Source: Sanguinoderma infundibulare
Lineage: Eukaryota > Basidiomycota > Agaricomycetes > Polyporales > Polyporaceae
Reading direction: 5' to 3'
NCBI GenBank assembly: GCA_032821775.1
Contig: JAVLRN010000016.1
Location: forward strand, 535,932-599,931
Length of the DNA: 64,000 nt
A model generated the notes under the pieces. It did no database searches, was not told the DNA's origin, and worked only from the letters and a program-made list of their open reading frames with translations. A program made the position numbers and the translations under genes. Below are positions 31,701 through 45,335 of the stretch, in pieces (the first letter of the stretch is position 1; every line of letters starts with the position of its first letter).

Positions 31701-34592
31701 GACGGAGTGGCGAGTGTGCAAGGAAAAGACGTGGGGTGAGGGCAAGAGCATGAGGGCTTCAAGACTGGGAAGAGCGCGGCGCGGCGCTACTAGTTTCCCG
31801 GACGCGCGCCGTCTACGAACAGAAATGCAGGTCAGTTGATCGCTAACACGCTGTTGTGCAATGGCTAACATACCTCTACCACGTATCGGACCGGTTCAGG
31901 GCGAGCACGCGGCGCTGGGTACAACATCGTTAGCACTACGACCTCGACAACAAGATCGTGGCGGACACGTACATTCGAGGTGGGACGAGGAGTGAGTGAG
32001 CGAGTAAAATCATTGTCAGCAAATCCGGAAGAGGAGACGGCATGAGGCGGGGCGGGCGGGTGCAACACCAGTGAGGAATGGGTCGTCTTCGTCTTCTCAA
32101 CAGGTCTTTAATACTGCGTTTCTTCAGGGGAGGCTGTTGCTCCGCTGCGAAATCAACCCACATGGCGCCGACATGCCCGCCTCCAGGCCGCGTTCTCGTC
32201 GCGATCCGCACTCGAAGCGGTATCAAGTGGAGCAGACGCCGCCGGTGCTCGGAGGCTCGAGCCAATTCCATCAATCGAATCGCCGTCGTCAACCCCCCAT
32301 TCTAAGCGCGAACGTATGGTCGCGCATCATCGCATCCACGGCTCACGTCCCTGTCCCCTGCCTCGCCTCACTCCTCGATTTTCAATGGTCGACCGTTGTC
32401 CCCAATCCGCCCTTTGCCTGTCGTCGTGGATCCTGGATGATCGTATTTATCACACAGGTTGTTGCGTTCGTCCGGGCAGAATACATAGAACATGTCTTAT
32501 CTTCATCGTGGCTCCGCGAGCGCACAATGCACCCACCCACTAGGCACTCGAAACATCCAGCCCCTGCAGCCCGGTCACGTCGTCTTGTGCGGTCGCGAGG
32601 CACCGCGTGCGGCCCTATGGAAGCGCAAAAATTACGGCCCACATGCGAAGACTGCGGTCGTTATGAATGGTCGCGAATTATTGTCCCATCTAGTGCTTTT
32701 GATGTACGTTGGCCGCCGCAGCCATCCCCCTGGTCCAAACCGAGGTTCTCAGGTCTTCTTCGGCGCCCGCTCGTGCCCACAGTGCACACCACCGAGCCAC
32801 AGACGACGTCGAACGATCGGAACGGACGGGACGGGACGGAACGCGCCACCAGCACGACCTGGCGAGCGTGCGGTTCCGACGTGCTGAGTACCCAGACGCG
32901 GTGAGCCAGCTCGAATCAGCGAGCTTCATGTTCTTAGTATGTATGCGGAGGATCTCACGGTCTGTGACGTCTGCAGGCCCGCGAGCCCAATCAATATCGC
33001 AGATCTCGGGAGCCGGTTCCCTGTTTCGAGGCTGCACAACCGCTCAGAGGATCCACAACGTTCCTGACGACACACGCGATGGTCGGCCTCGCGTCCGCAT
33101 GTTCGGAACCTTCATATTGACATCTTGATCTGCTACGACTCGGCGTTCCCCCACCGTCGTCAAGGGACGGTCATCGCACATTGGAATCTACGACCTCGGC
33201 GTCCGAGCGAGACGGACGTTGCGATACGCGAGACCCGCCTGGAATCTTCGGTGTTGATCTCCGGTACTGCCGCAGTTTGCGTTTCCTAACATTTCGCGTC
33301 CTCCGCTCCAGCTAGTCCTCGTCCCGTACGCACCATCCTCGCATCCTCCGCCGCTTGATCTGCTCGGTTCTCCCAACCATTCCGCATTGTGCAAACAAAT
33401 TCTCCGCATCCACCAAGATCTGTGCAATTGGTATGTAATCATGTGCTTTCCGATACACTGGGCGCCGCCTGCGGGCAAAGAAGACTGCACAAAGTCGCTG
33501 TCAGTAACAGATGGATGCATTGTGACTGATTTGCGTCTAACCGTGATCGTCTCCATGACGCCATACCGCGGATTGGAATTCTTCTGGAATGATGCGTCCT
33601 GGGGATTGGCCAGGTCTCGCTGATTGCTGACTGTAGACTGTGTACTTTCAGGATCCCGGATGAGTAGGCCGTGCGACGAGTCCCGAAAAGAGAATGTCGG
33701 TCACGCAGGCCGCCAATCATCCTTGGATCGCACCTTCCAGACACCTCCGAGGGCCGCTCCCCCTGTCCGCCGCTGCGTAGCCCTGTGCGCGTGCCAACCT
33801 GGAACAACTCTGTGGATGCAGCCGCGTCTCAGCCGACAAGCCATCCGCGAAGCCCGCTCGTGAGCAGCGCCGTCTAACGATCCAACAGAAGAGCTCATCA
33901 AATCCATGTCGTCCATGTCCATCGCCGAGCCTCCCGTGTCCTCGCGCATGCGGGGAAAACAGAAGCCCGCGGAAGCCGCCTCTGCGACATTGACATCCCT
34001 GTCCGAAACAGTGCCTGGTTTAGGCCAGCTGCGACGGTCGGCGCGCATTGGTGTCAAGTACGCGAGTCCATCCTCAGCCCTATGTGGCATATGGATTCTA
34101 TGCGTAATCGTGCTGTTATAGTGCTGCTCCCAGTGTTCGAGGTACCTGGAACGTACGTCCGTGGATTGGACTGGCCGTAACAGTGGCAACGCTCCAGCAG
34201 CGGCCATGAATTCTCAGGTACGTGAGCACGCGCAGCACCGGATGAACCGCATTCGCGGGTAATTGATTGGGGATGTGCTGACTCAACAAATAGATGTCGC
34301 AAGATGGCTAAGCGACAGGGCTTAGACAACTGTTTGTGCTGCTTTGGCCAGTGTCGGTCGTGAACGGGGACTTGGATCCCTTTGGCGTCTCGACACCCGT
34401 CCTTTTGTCCATCCCCGCCCCATCTCCTCGACATTCATCATGGTGCCCTTCCCCCTGCTCCCCATTCATGCCTTCCTTCGCGACGGCCATCGATTATGAC
34501 TACTGCAGTGTGACGACGGTCTCTGCATTCGGTCGCCTTATTCGACCACGGTATGCAGCTGGTACTGCCTCGACGTTCGCGATATGCTCACC
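31701..34592. other. Long block with no convincing gene, unit 2
   Basis: Counterpart of the unit 1 block. It keeps about 80 bp near 31,665-31,760 that unit 1 lacks. From about 31.87 kb onward it is colinear with unit 3 at a constant 10,743-bp offset. Confidence 0.4.
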
Positions 34593-35394
34593 ATTCGTCA
34601 TTACGCTCGCGGACTGGTACCATGTCACCGTCGCGGCCTACGCATCTTTCGCCGTCAGTGTTATGTCTTCAGCGTTCACGAGCACATTTTGACACTAGCG
34701 CGACCTGCAGGAAGCCGGACTCCAACCTGATCAACGGCATGGGACGCTGGTGGGAGAACCCGACGTCGGAGCTGGCAGTCATCCGGGTGACGCAAGGAAC
34801 GCGGTGTGTGTCATTTCTTGATCTTCCGGTCCCCAAATCATCTGATCATGGGCCATATTCTCTCCAGCTACCGGTTCCGCCTCGTCAGTATCTCCTGCGA
34901 TCCCAACTACAAATTCTCGATTGCCGGGCACTCCATGACCATCATCGAGGCTGACGGCCAGAACACCGTCCCGCTCACTATCTATGAGATCCAGATTCTC
35001 GCGGCTCAGCGGTACTCGTTCGTTGTGAGCTCGCATCGTCTATCTCCAGGCTTCATTTGGGGCTCACTTTTCGCCTGGATTCCGGCAGCTGGAAGCGAAC
35101 CCGGAGCTCAAGAACTAGTCGATCCGCGCTCTCCCGAACACCATGTTGGACACCAGTGCGCTTGGTTTTGCAAACGGGATCAACTCTGCTATTCTGCGCT
35201 ACGAGGGCGCGCCGGAAGAGGAGCCCCCATTGACCCCCTCTTCGAGTATAACTTGCACCCCTTGACGCACCCTGCCGCGGTATGTACCGTCTTGCCTGCA
35301 ATCCTCGACATGTGCTGATTGACGCTGCGCCACACAGCCTGGGGAACCTTATGTTGGCGGCGTGGACCTCGCTCTGAATCTCGTGCCCGGTTTC
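34593..35394 (+). pseudogene. Truncated laccase relic, unit 2
   Basis: Same fragment as in unit 1 without the TAG (GRWWENPTSE is open). Still missing both ends, with a frameshift before [10 protein letters not shown]; ends PGEPYVGGVDLALNLVPGF. Positions 34919-34941 carry a cluster of six substitutions, five of them synonymous, not found in the other units. Confidence 0.85.
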
Positions 35395-35477
35395 GTACGT
35401 GTTCTTGTTCTACATCCTAGGCATGCGGACTACTCATCGAGCAAGCTATAGAACAATAGGGTGTCCCCCGGCATAAG

Positions 35478-37266
35478 TTATTTGGTACGTAATCCATTAG
35501 GCCTGTTTGGTACGGTGATCAACGAGTTAACAAGCATCCAGTCTGAGTCAGCACGACTCTCGGCGCGCGCATGCGCAACTTGGTACGTACGTCATCTGGA
35601 TGTTCGCGCTTCTCGGGGATTGTAATATCTCGACGGGCGTCGACCGGGGTGTGATGGCGTCAAGTACATGCTTGGTACCCCATTCTTCTGTTAGTGTGGC
35701 GAACACTTATCACGGTCTGTTAACAAGACTTTCGTAGCTCTTCTTGGTGTGCAACTTGATACCGCGTCCGCCCGGAACTCCATCAAGGAGCTCGTGTGGT
35801 ACTGCGCCATTTGCTTGGGAGTACCTGGATATGGTACATTCTCACTTCTGTCGCATTCAAGTCCCGCACCATGCACTGACCGAAAGCGGGAAAACGGTGC
35901 ACGCACGAGGAAAGAGATGCACAGCAGGGAAGCAACGAGCGGAGGCGCGCGAGTGCTGTACAGAGCTCGCAAAGGCCAGCCAGCATCGACTGGGTCCTCA
36001 TGTCCAGGGCGCGATCCCATCAAGGACACGACTTGGTACGTTGTTCTTCGGATCGCTTTGGAGCGCGTTATTGCGGATGCTTACCGCGGCAATCATGAAT
36101 AGGCGTGTTGGAGAAGGACTTGACTACATTGATCCAGGTCGCGACCTTCAAGCAGCCGTCGTGCATCGAAGACGGTTAGTGGATCAACCTCGTGATCAAA
36201 CTCACGTCGAGATGGACGCTCATCATCGTTGTTTTCCAGAGGATCCGATCTATGATCACAAGCTCGCACCAGAGGATGTGCTCGGCCTCAACCACGCAGA
36301 CAAGTCCGGGAAGACATGCACAGGGGCAGGCGAGATGGCCATCATCATCGCATTTCGAGCGAGCAATCGCACCAAGTGCACTCTTGGTAAGTTGTTCTTC
36401 CGATCGCGTGTGAGCGCGTGTTCACGATGCTTACTCGAGTCTGTCAACAGAACATTCACGCATCTTGGTACCGCCTCCGCTCATTGGGAAGTGCATGACA
36501 GAGTATCTGAACATGGTACGTTCTCGCTCGTGTGATTCTCCTCAAACCTTCGCAGAACGACGATCTCCACTCGCCCATGGACGATGTCGGCCACTTCCGG
36601 TATTCCTCCACACAGCACCATTCGCGCGCGATCCCATTTCTCAACATTTCCAAACTGAAAACCGAGGGAGCGAGCTTGGTACATTATCATTTGAGCTGGT
36701 TTGGTACTGCAGCTGACGTATTTCTGGGCATGCGCGCTGAACAGAACTAAAATGAAAGCAGGAAATCAGTGCACGCACGACAAAAGAGATGCACAGCAGG
36801 GAAGCAATGAGCAGAGGCGCGCGAGTGCTGTACAGAGCTCGCAAAGGCCACCCAGCATCGTTGGAGTCCTCGTGTCGAGGGCGAGATCCCATCAAGGACA
36901 CGCTTGGTACGTTGTTCTTCGGATCGCTTCGGAGCACGTCGTCGCGAACACTTACCGCGGCCTGTCAACAGAACATTCGTAGCTTTGGGCACGCATCTTG
37001 GTACCGCGTCCGCCCGGAACAGAATTGTACTGCGCTGTTTGCTTGCAGAGTATCCGAACATGGTACGTCCTCGAACGAGTCTCGTGCGGTGCGCTGAAGT
37101 CGATTCGAATTGTCAGGCCTTCGGGTGCGAATGTCGAACATTCACAGTATGGACACTTGGTACCGTCTCTGCTCGCACATGGACGACGTCGGCCACTTCC
37201 GGTATTCCTCCCTACATGACCACTGACAATCTCCCAACTGAAAACCGCGGAAGCGACACCCCAGGG
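35478..37266. repeat. Degenerate internal repeats with intron-like modules, unit 2
   Basis: Same segment as in unit 1 but lacking about 145 bp between CAAGTCCCGCACCATG and CCGAAAGCGGGAAAAC. It is otherwise colinear with, and nearly identical to, units 3 and 4. Confidence 0.6.
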
Positions 37267-37526
37267 TGAGCTAGTTTATGAGCCAGCCTGGGGCCGCGCA
37301 TCTCAACATCCTCAGGCTCTCCTGCGCACAATGCGCGGCCTCACGAGTCGATTGGGTGGTGATTCCCGGGAGTACATAGCGTGTATATACGAGTGGTGTG
37401 CTATGTCTAGCATAGCTCCAATGAAATACGTCGTTTTCGTTGAACTCCCTGATGTGCGAATTGAGTGCCCTTGTACCCGAAACATGTCCTCCTGTCCCTC
37501 AGACGCCTATACCATAGCACAGAGGC

Positions 37527-37586
37527 CTCCTACTGTGCTATAGTCCCTAAAACATGCTCCTACTGTGCTATATTCCCTGAAACATG
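37527..37586. repeat. 30-bp minisatellite, two units, unit 2
   Basis: Two 30-bp copies beginning CTCCTACTGTGCTATA. One fewer than in unit 1. The text upstream of the first unit is diverged. Confidence 0.8.
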
Positions 37587-37661
37587 CCCTATCATAGCCG
37601 TTCTACTTGGTACTCCCGTCGACGCTTGCCGCACTTGGCCACACTCTACTCGACGCCTCGG

Positions 37662-40442
37662 CTATCCCACTGCGCGCACAGCCACAAACTCGGATGAACG
37701 AAATATATTCCTGGCGGCAGATCTACACGCAGCCACGACGTCTTCCTCCTCTTCCGTCGCCGGTGCGGGTCGCGCGCGACTGGTGCGCGGCTTTTTGGCG
37801 GACGGTGAGCGGTCTGCCGCTTTCGCTCCTTTGCGCCCTCTCTTCGTTTCACCACGGGCTCCCGTCCCCTCGCTATCTCCTTCCCGAAAAGCGTCCGCGG
37901 CGACCTCTCCAGACCCAGCGTTTGTCGGAATAGAGCCTGGATCCAAATCCATCTCTGAAGCCTTGCGCTTGCCACTTGCGCGCGAGGTTGTCGCCATCCG
38001 TGGCGGTAGTGGCGCCGCGCGCCGCTCGCCCTCGCCTTCACCGCTCTCGCTGCCTGTCTCGACATCGCCTGCGGGAACGGCAGGATCTGGGTCTAGGTCC
38101 GTCGCGACGTCGTCGAGCTCCGCAGCGGCGCGCGCCTGCATGTCCTGCGACGGGGCCGGCAGCTCGATGCCCTTGTGTTGCGCGCGCCGTATGACGTCCG
38201 CGCGGCGCTGCACAGGATGCGGCAGCTGGCTGCTCCCCGCCTGACTCGATCCTCCGCCCGCCTCGTCATGCTCGTACTGGCTTGCCGGAAAGACGAACAT
38301 CTCCGGCGAGTCTGCGTCCTCCGCGGCGACATGCGGAGGCGTTGCAGCGCTGCCGCCTTCGGGAATGGCTGGGAGAGCCTGAGCTTGCGCGGCCTGGGAT
38401 CGGGTGTCCATGCCGATGTCTGCTATGCTCATGCGGCTCAGCGCGACGCCACTGGCGCTGCCAACTGAGCGCACGGAGCGCATGGACATGTCCAGTGCTG
38501 CAGACGCCGCTTGGGAGTCGAATTGGGTTTCTGGGGGCAGGCTGGCGAACTCCTCGTCTTGCTCTTGGGAGGGTTGGGTGTTCGCGGGCGGGTCGTCGGG
38601 CGCGGCGTGTATGGCCGCTTGTTCTGCGAGCCACGGATGGCCGCGCGCGTCCGTGAGCGTCATGCGCGTTGACGGATCGTAGTCCATCAGCTGGCGCATG
38701 AAGTCTTCGCCTGTCGGGAGCGCCCCATGAGATCACGCCCGAAAGAGACACGGGGCGCGAGATATACTGACCGCATTCGCTGACGTTGATCGGTTCCTTG
38801 TGGAGGACAGTCCACTCGACTTTGCGGTTGGCGACCACGGTCGCGATATCGGTACCCTCCGGGAACTCTACAAAAGGCGTGCAACTCGTGAGCCTGTAAC
38901 GAGCGAGCAGCGGGTCAATGAGAATCGGCGAGGGCGGCGAGGGCGAGCATCAGTTAAGCAGAAACCATACAATGCGAAAACGATCACGCCGACGCTCCAG
39001 CTGTCTACAACCTGGTCGTAGCCATCGTTCCCCTTGACGACCTCCGGGGCGAGGTATTCCGGTGTTCCGCACATCGTCTGAAGAGCGATGAGATCAAGGC
39101 GGGTTGGACGTCGGCGCAGAAAGGAACGCACATGGAGGAATGTATGGCTGTCCACCATCTTCGCCAGACCAAAGTCCGCGATCTTCACGATGGGAGGCTT
39201 GTCATCCGTCAGCAGGATGTTGTCGGGTTTGAGGTCGCGGTGCGTGATGCCCATATCGTGCACATACTGTAAGAAAGGGTGAGCGGGAGGCAGAAAAATA
39301 GAGAGGTACGGAGGCATTACGTGGAGGGCCTCGCAAATCTGGTAGGCGAAGTACTGGACTTCCTGCTCCGCTGCCACGGTAATCAGTTGGCGATAAATCT
39401 GCCAGATGAGTCGGAAAGAGTTGCGCACGCAATGCACCGCATTTGTGGAGGTAGCCCAAGAGGTCGCCGCCTTTAACGTATTCCATCACCAGAGCTACAG
39501 AGGCCCAGCATTCAGCACTGACTCAGCGCTTGGATTCAGACGAGGCCATACGCACACATGCTGTTCGGTTCTATGAATACATCCTTGTACCTGCAGATAT
39601 TGGGATGATGGAGACGCTTCATAATGTCGATCTCCCGGAGAAGAGCTTTCTGTTGAATATCGCGCCGATCTCCGAGTAGTCCCTGGCGAAGCCTGTTCTT
39701 CTGGAAGATCTTCACCGCGTACCACTCACCCTCTGTTCTGTGAAGGGCCTTGACTACAGTCGCGAACGACCCCTTTCCGAGGACGTGTTGGATATCATAG
39801 CACTCGTCCAGACTATCCGCTGGTGCTCCTTGTATCCTCCTCCGGAAGATGAAGCCTGCAAGCGTGGTGAATTCGTATTTCCGAACGACCGCGTAGACTA
39901 ACGTACGGTAGTCTTCGTGTGCGGTCTCGATGGGCCGCGCGAGATAGCTGCCAAAGGCAATCTCATTGCCGTCGTGGAGAATACGGGTTTGACGTTTTCC
40001 GGGTTCCGAAATCCTTTCGCCGTTGATCTACGGTGGATCAGTATCAACCGGATCGAACCCCTGAGATGTGCGCTCACGAAGGTGCCGTTGCTGGAGAGGT
40101 CTGTGACGGTGACAGCGGATTTCGATAGGTCTTCGACTCCGTCCCATTGAAAGATGCAATGCTTGCTACCTGGACAGGTCCGTTATTGAATAACTGGGCT
40201 CGAGACAAACCACGCCACTTACTAACGATCAAACAGTTGGGGAACTGGATGTCGTTGCGCGGTGCTCGACCGACGGTGTACTTTGTCTTGAGCTTGTTGA
40301 AGTTGATGCGAGCGACGTTGGGGTTGTTGGCATTGCAAGGAATGAGAAAGCCCCACAAGCTAGTGTCCTCGACATAGTGGTGCTGAGAAGCTAGTTGGGT
40401 TTGGGTGGGAGCCTGAGTCGACTGAGTAACGCCGTCTGCCAT
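37662..40442 (-). CDS. CDS1: Chk2/Cds1-type checkpoint kinase, copy 3
   Basis: Exons: 40442-40223, 40169-40078, 40027-39907, 39855-39556, 39494-39438, 39370-39321, 39266-39132, 39077-38971, 38893-38772, 38710-37662; 750 residues, no stop or frameshift. All catalytic and phosphopeptide-binding residues match copy 1. It has the substituted C-terminal tail ending [11 protein letters not shown], an Ala-to-Val change in the kinase C-lobe (TPFVEFPEG for TPFAEFPEG), and several changes in the disordered tail (for example [11 protein letters not shown]). The N-terminal exon and upstream DNA are like copy 1, not copy 2. Confidence 0.9.
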
Positions 40443-41339
40443 CACCCTGCAATAGGAACGGACGTGTTGTAGAAGTCTCCGCGGGCAAGCAGGTCAGTCG
40501 AGCGAGTGGCGTTGCAGAGCGGGGGAGGGAGAGGCGTTGACAGGCAGCTCACAGACAGCTTCTTTGCCGAGCCGCGTGGCACAACGGAGTCTCAAAAGAA
40601 CAATGCCAGCCAGAATGGGCGAGCGAGGACGAGGAATAGAGAGTGATTGCGTCCTAGGAGAGGTGTACTCGTGGTTTGGCAAGAATCCATGCACAGCCCT
40701 GTGTTACTGCGAGATGTTGGAGATCGAACCTATGTACACCCCGGCTCCCCTTTCCGCCTGCTGGGTTCTGGCGGAGTTGAGCGGGACTTGATCCGCCGGT
40801 GACGCAGCAGTGGAGGAACGGAAATCCAAAATGAAAGCTTCAAGTTCGACCTGTAGAATCAAGGTTTGTCAAACACATCAATGGTTGTTTCCGATGGTTT
40901 CCATCGACTGCGACGATCTCTGAGCAGTACAAACTTCGGGCTCAGGCTCTCTGCACGGTTTCACCATCTGCACAGCCACAGCGCGCGACGCGATCTGTGC
41001 CCATCTCCGCGTCCGCGTCTTCTCCGAGTCTCTCTCCGACCGTGTATCTCACCTCTCTTCCTCCAACCTCGCTCTCGCTCGTTGTTGGCGTCGGACGCGT
41101 CGTGCCACTCGATCGCCCTCGCAATGCCGTCCCCGACCGCTCTCTGAATCGCTTTGTCCCGTCTCCGTGTTCTCTGCTCGACTCGACTCCCGTGCACGGC
41201 TCGACGCCGCGCATATATCCGCTCCGTCACCAGCATAAACCGATCTACAACGTCCTAGCCGACTCCGTCCGGGCCCTAACCTCTCCGCCGTCATTCTACC
41301 GGTCGTCCTCTGCCTGCCGACGCTGCCCATCCCCACCTT

Positions 41340-42450
41340 ATGCCTTCCCCCGCCTCCTACGTCCTAACCGCAACCGGCTGCGAACGCCGTCACCTCGCGG
41401 ACATCCTCGAGCTCAAGTACCTCATGTCCGTCCCACAGCGTCCGGACGCACAGGCCTTGGCTGACCACGCCATCCGGAACCCGACGCTGCTGTTCACATA
41501 GTACGCGACCGCCATGCAGACCGTCGACGTGCTCGACAACATCCTTGAGGTGTTCGAGGTGAGCACCCCCTTTGCTCACTGTGCCTGCTCTGACGCTGAT
41601 CATTGTCCGACGCGCGTGCAGCCGTTGCTCGCTAACTTCCGTACTACTTCTCAGCTCATGGACGTCTCCGGATTCCGGATTCCCCTCCCCCAATAATGAA
41701 CGCCATTCTATGCCCGAACGCGAACTCCATGCCCACTTGCGCCAGCACCACCCGCCGCCCTCCGTTCCCGCTCGTCCTGCCCCACCGGTCGCCCACCCAG
41801 GATCACCAAAGCGTCCCCGCACAGCAAATGTCGGTCCAACCCTCCGCACCGGCCGAAACAACAGCAAGACGTGGACTGCGCCCACGAAACCGACACCGCC
41901 ATCGAGGCCGACGCAAAGTTTACCGGACGCGCGCCGTCTACGTGTTGTAGAGAGGTGTGTATTACAGCACAAGTGCACAAGCACAATACGAGACGGTCTA
42001 ATCAAAGTCCAGATCCTCGGGAAATAACGCCGGAGACCGAAGAACAAACTAGACAGCGCGCGCAGCGGCGACCCCCCCGCCCCCCTCTCATCTTCGCTCA
42101 CCAAAAGCGCCACCGACGCTCCTTCCGGTTGTTCGGCCCTGCGCACAATGCGGATGCGGAGACCGTCAGCACAACACGAACCACTGACCAGACCGACAGA
42201 AGGGATGACGACGTACCGAAGAAGCTCGCGCGGGGTGCCCGTCAGCCCCAGTAGGACGGTGGAGAAGAGCCACTGCGGAGCGGGCCCCGTCCAACATGGT
42301 CATGGTGAGCGTCGTCCGGGTTGGGTTGTTCAGCTCACGAGACGTACCAGGACGAGGTAGAGACCGACGCGGACGCCATTCACAGACGCCATATGTCGAA
42401 TGCTTAGTTGCGGCGGATGCTTCGATAACGGGTTTCGAGGTTCGACGGAG
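41340..42450 (+). pseudogene. Degraded unrecognised gene, unit 3
   Basis: Reads MPSPASYVLTATGCERRHLA...SVPQRPDAQALADHAIRNPT LLFT and then a TAG at about 41499. An internal deletion fuses TVDVLDN to ILEVFE before the intron. It carries an extra block of about 160 bp (near 41793-41951) absent from units 1 and 2, which ends in a SLPDARRLR-coding stretch similar to SFPDARRLR at about 42,540 in the same unit. Family not recognised. Confidence 0.4.
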
Positions 42451-45335
42451 TGGCGAGTGTGCGAGGAAGAGACGTGGGGTGAGGGCAAGAGCATGAGGGC
42501 TTCAAGACCGGGCAGAGCGCGGTGCGGCGCCACTAGTTTCCCGGACGCGCGCCGTCTACGAACCGAAATTGAGGTCAGTTTATCGCCAACACGCTCTTGT
42601 GCAATGGCTAACATACCTCTACCACGTATCGGACCGGTTCAGGGCGAGGACGTGGCGCTGGGTACAACATCGTTAGCACTACGACCTCGACAACAAGATC
42701 GTGGCGGACACGTACATTCGAGGTGGGATGAGGAGTGAGTGAGCGAGTAAAATCATTGTCAGCAAATTCGGAAGAGGAGACGGCATGGGGCGGGGCGGGC
42801 GGGTGCAACACCAGTGAGGAATGGGTCGTCTTCGTCTTCTCAACAGGTCTTTAATACTGCGTTTCTTCAGGGGAGGCTGTTGCTCCGCTGCGAAATCAAC
42901 CCACATGGCGCCGACATGCCCGCCTCCAGGCCGCGTTCTCGTCGCGATCCGCACTCGAAGCGGTATCAAGTGGAGCAGACGCCGCCGGTGCTCGGAGGCT
43001 CGAGCCAATTCCATCAATCGAATCGCCGTCGTCAACCCCCCATTCTAAGCGCGAACGTATGGTCGCGCATCATCGCATCCACGGCTCACGTCCCTGTCCC
43101 CCGCCTCGCCTCACTCCTCGATTTTCAATGGTCGACCGTTGTCCCCAATCCGCCCTTTGCCTGTCGTCGTGGATCCTGGATGATCGTATTTATCACACAG
43201 GTTGTTGCGTTCGTCCGGGCAGAATACATAGAACATGTCTTATCTTCATCGTGGCTCCGCGAGCGCACAATGCACCCACCCACTAGGCACTCGAAACATC
43301 CAGCCCCTGCAGCCCGGTCACGTCGTCTTGTGCGGTCGCGAGGCACCGCGTGCGGCCCTATAGAAGCGCAAAAATTACGGCCCACATGCGAAGACTGCGG
43401 TCGTTATGAATGGTCGCGAATTATTGTCCCATCTAGTGCTTTTGATGTACGTTGGCCGCCGCAGCCATCCCCCTGGTCCAAACCGAGGTTCTCAGGTCTT
43501 CTTCGGCGCCCGCTCGTGCCCACAGTGCACACCACCGAGCCACAGACGACGTCGAACGATCGGAACGGACGGGACGGGACGGAAGGCGCCACCAGCACGA
43601 CCTGGCGAGCGTGCGGTTCCGACGTGCTGAGTACCCAGACGCGGTGAGCCAGCTCGAATCAGCGAGCTTCATGTTCTTAGTATGTATGCGGAGGATCTCA
43701 CGGTCTGTGACGTCTGCAGGCCCGCGAGCCCAATCAATATCGCAGATCTCGGGAGCCGGTTCCCTGTTTCGAGGCTGCACAACCGCTCAGAGGATCCACA
43801 ACGTTCCTGACGACACACGCGATGGTCGACCTCGCGTCCGCACATTCGGAACCTTCATATTGACATCTTGATCTGCTACGACTCGGCGTTCCCCCACCGT
43901 CGTCAAGGGACGGTCATCGCACATTGGAATCTACGACCTCGGCGTCCGAGCGAGACGGACGTTGCGATACGCGAGACCCGCCTGGAATCTTCGGTGTTGA
44001 TCTCCGGTACTGCCGCAGTTTGCGTTTCCTAACATTTCGCGTCCTCCGCTCCAGCTAGTCCTCGTCCCGTACGCACCATCCTCGCATCCTCCGCCGCTTG
44101 ATCTGCTTGGTTCTCCCAACCATTCCGCATTGTGCAAACAAATTCTCCGCATCCACCAAGATCTGTGCAATTGGTATGTAATCATGTGTTTTCCGATACA
44201 CTGGGCGCCGCCTGCGGGCAAAGAAGACTGCGCAAAGTCGCTGTCAGTAACAGATGGATGCATTGTGACTGATTTGCGTCTAACCGTGATCGTCTCCATG
44301 ACGCCATACCGCGGATTGGAATTCTTCTGGAATGATGCGTCCTGGGGATTGGCCAGGTCTCGCTGATTGCTGACTGTAGACTGTGTACTTTCAGGATCCC
44401 GGATGAGTAGCCCGTGCGACGAGTCCCGAAAAGAGAATGTCGGTCACGCAGGCCGCCAATCATCCTTGGATCGCACCTTCCAGACACCTCCGAGGGCCGC
44501 TCCCCCTGTCCGCCGCTGCGTAGCCCTGTGCGCGTGCCAACCTGGAACAACTCTGTGGATGCAGCCGCGTCTCAGCCGACAAGCCATCCGCGAAGCCCGC
44601 TCGTGAGCAGCGCCGTCTAACGATCCAACAGAAGAGCTCATCAAATCCATGTCGTCCATGTCCATCGCCGAGCCTCCCGTGTCCTCGCGCACGCGGGGAA
44701 AACAGAAGCCCGCGGAAGCCGCCTCTGCGACATTGACATCCCCGTCCGAAACAGTGCCTGGTTTAGGCCAGCTGCGACGGTCGGCGCGCATTGGTGTCAA
44801 GTACGCGAGTCCATCCTCAGCCCTATGTGGCATATGGATTCTATGCGTAATCGTGCTGTTATAGTGCTGCTCCCAGTGTTCGAGGTACCTGGAACGTACG
44901 TCCGTGGATTGGACTGGCCGTAACAGTGGCAACGGTCCAGCAGCGGCCATGAATTCTCAGGTACGTGAGCATGCGCAGCATCAGATGAACCGCATTCGCG
45001 GGTAATTGATTGGGGATGCGCTGACTCAACAAATAGATGTCGCAAGATGGCTAAGCGACAGGGCTTAGACAACTGTTTGTGCTGCTTTGGCCAGTGTCGG
45101 TCGTGAACGGGGACTTGGATCCCTTTGGCGTCTCGACACCCGTCCTTTTGTCCATCCCCGCCCCATCTCCTCGACATTCATCATGGTGCCCTTCCCCCTG
45201 CTCCCCATTCATGCCTTCCTTCGCGACAGCCATCGATTATGACTACTGCAGTGTGACGACGGTCTCTGCATTCGGTCGCCTTATTCGACCACGGTATGCA
45301 GCTGGTACTGCCTCGACGTTCGCGATATGCTCACC
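42451..45335. other. Long block with no convincing gene, unit 3
   Basis: Counterpart of the unit 2 block with scattered substitutions and the same open frames. It differs from unit 4 at 43083 (G here, A at 53826). Confidence 0.4.

Noticed and set aside
41364..42146. 260-codon minus-strand open frame in units 3-5
   Set aside because: It is the antisense of the degraded plus-strand gene and its CT-rich surroundings, lacks any recognisable motif, and exists only in the unit type with the extra block.
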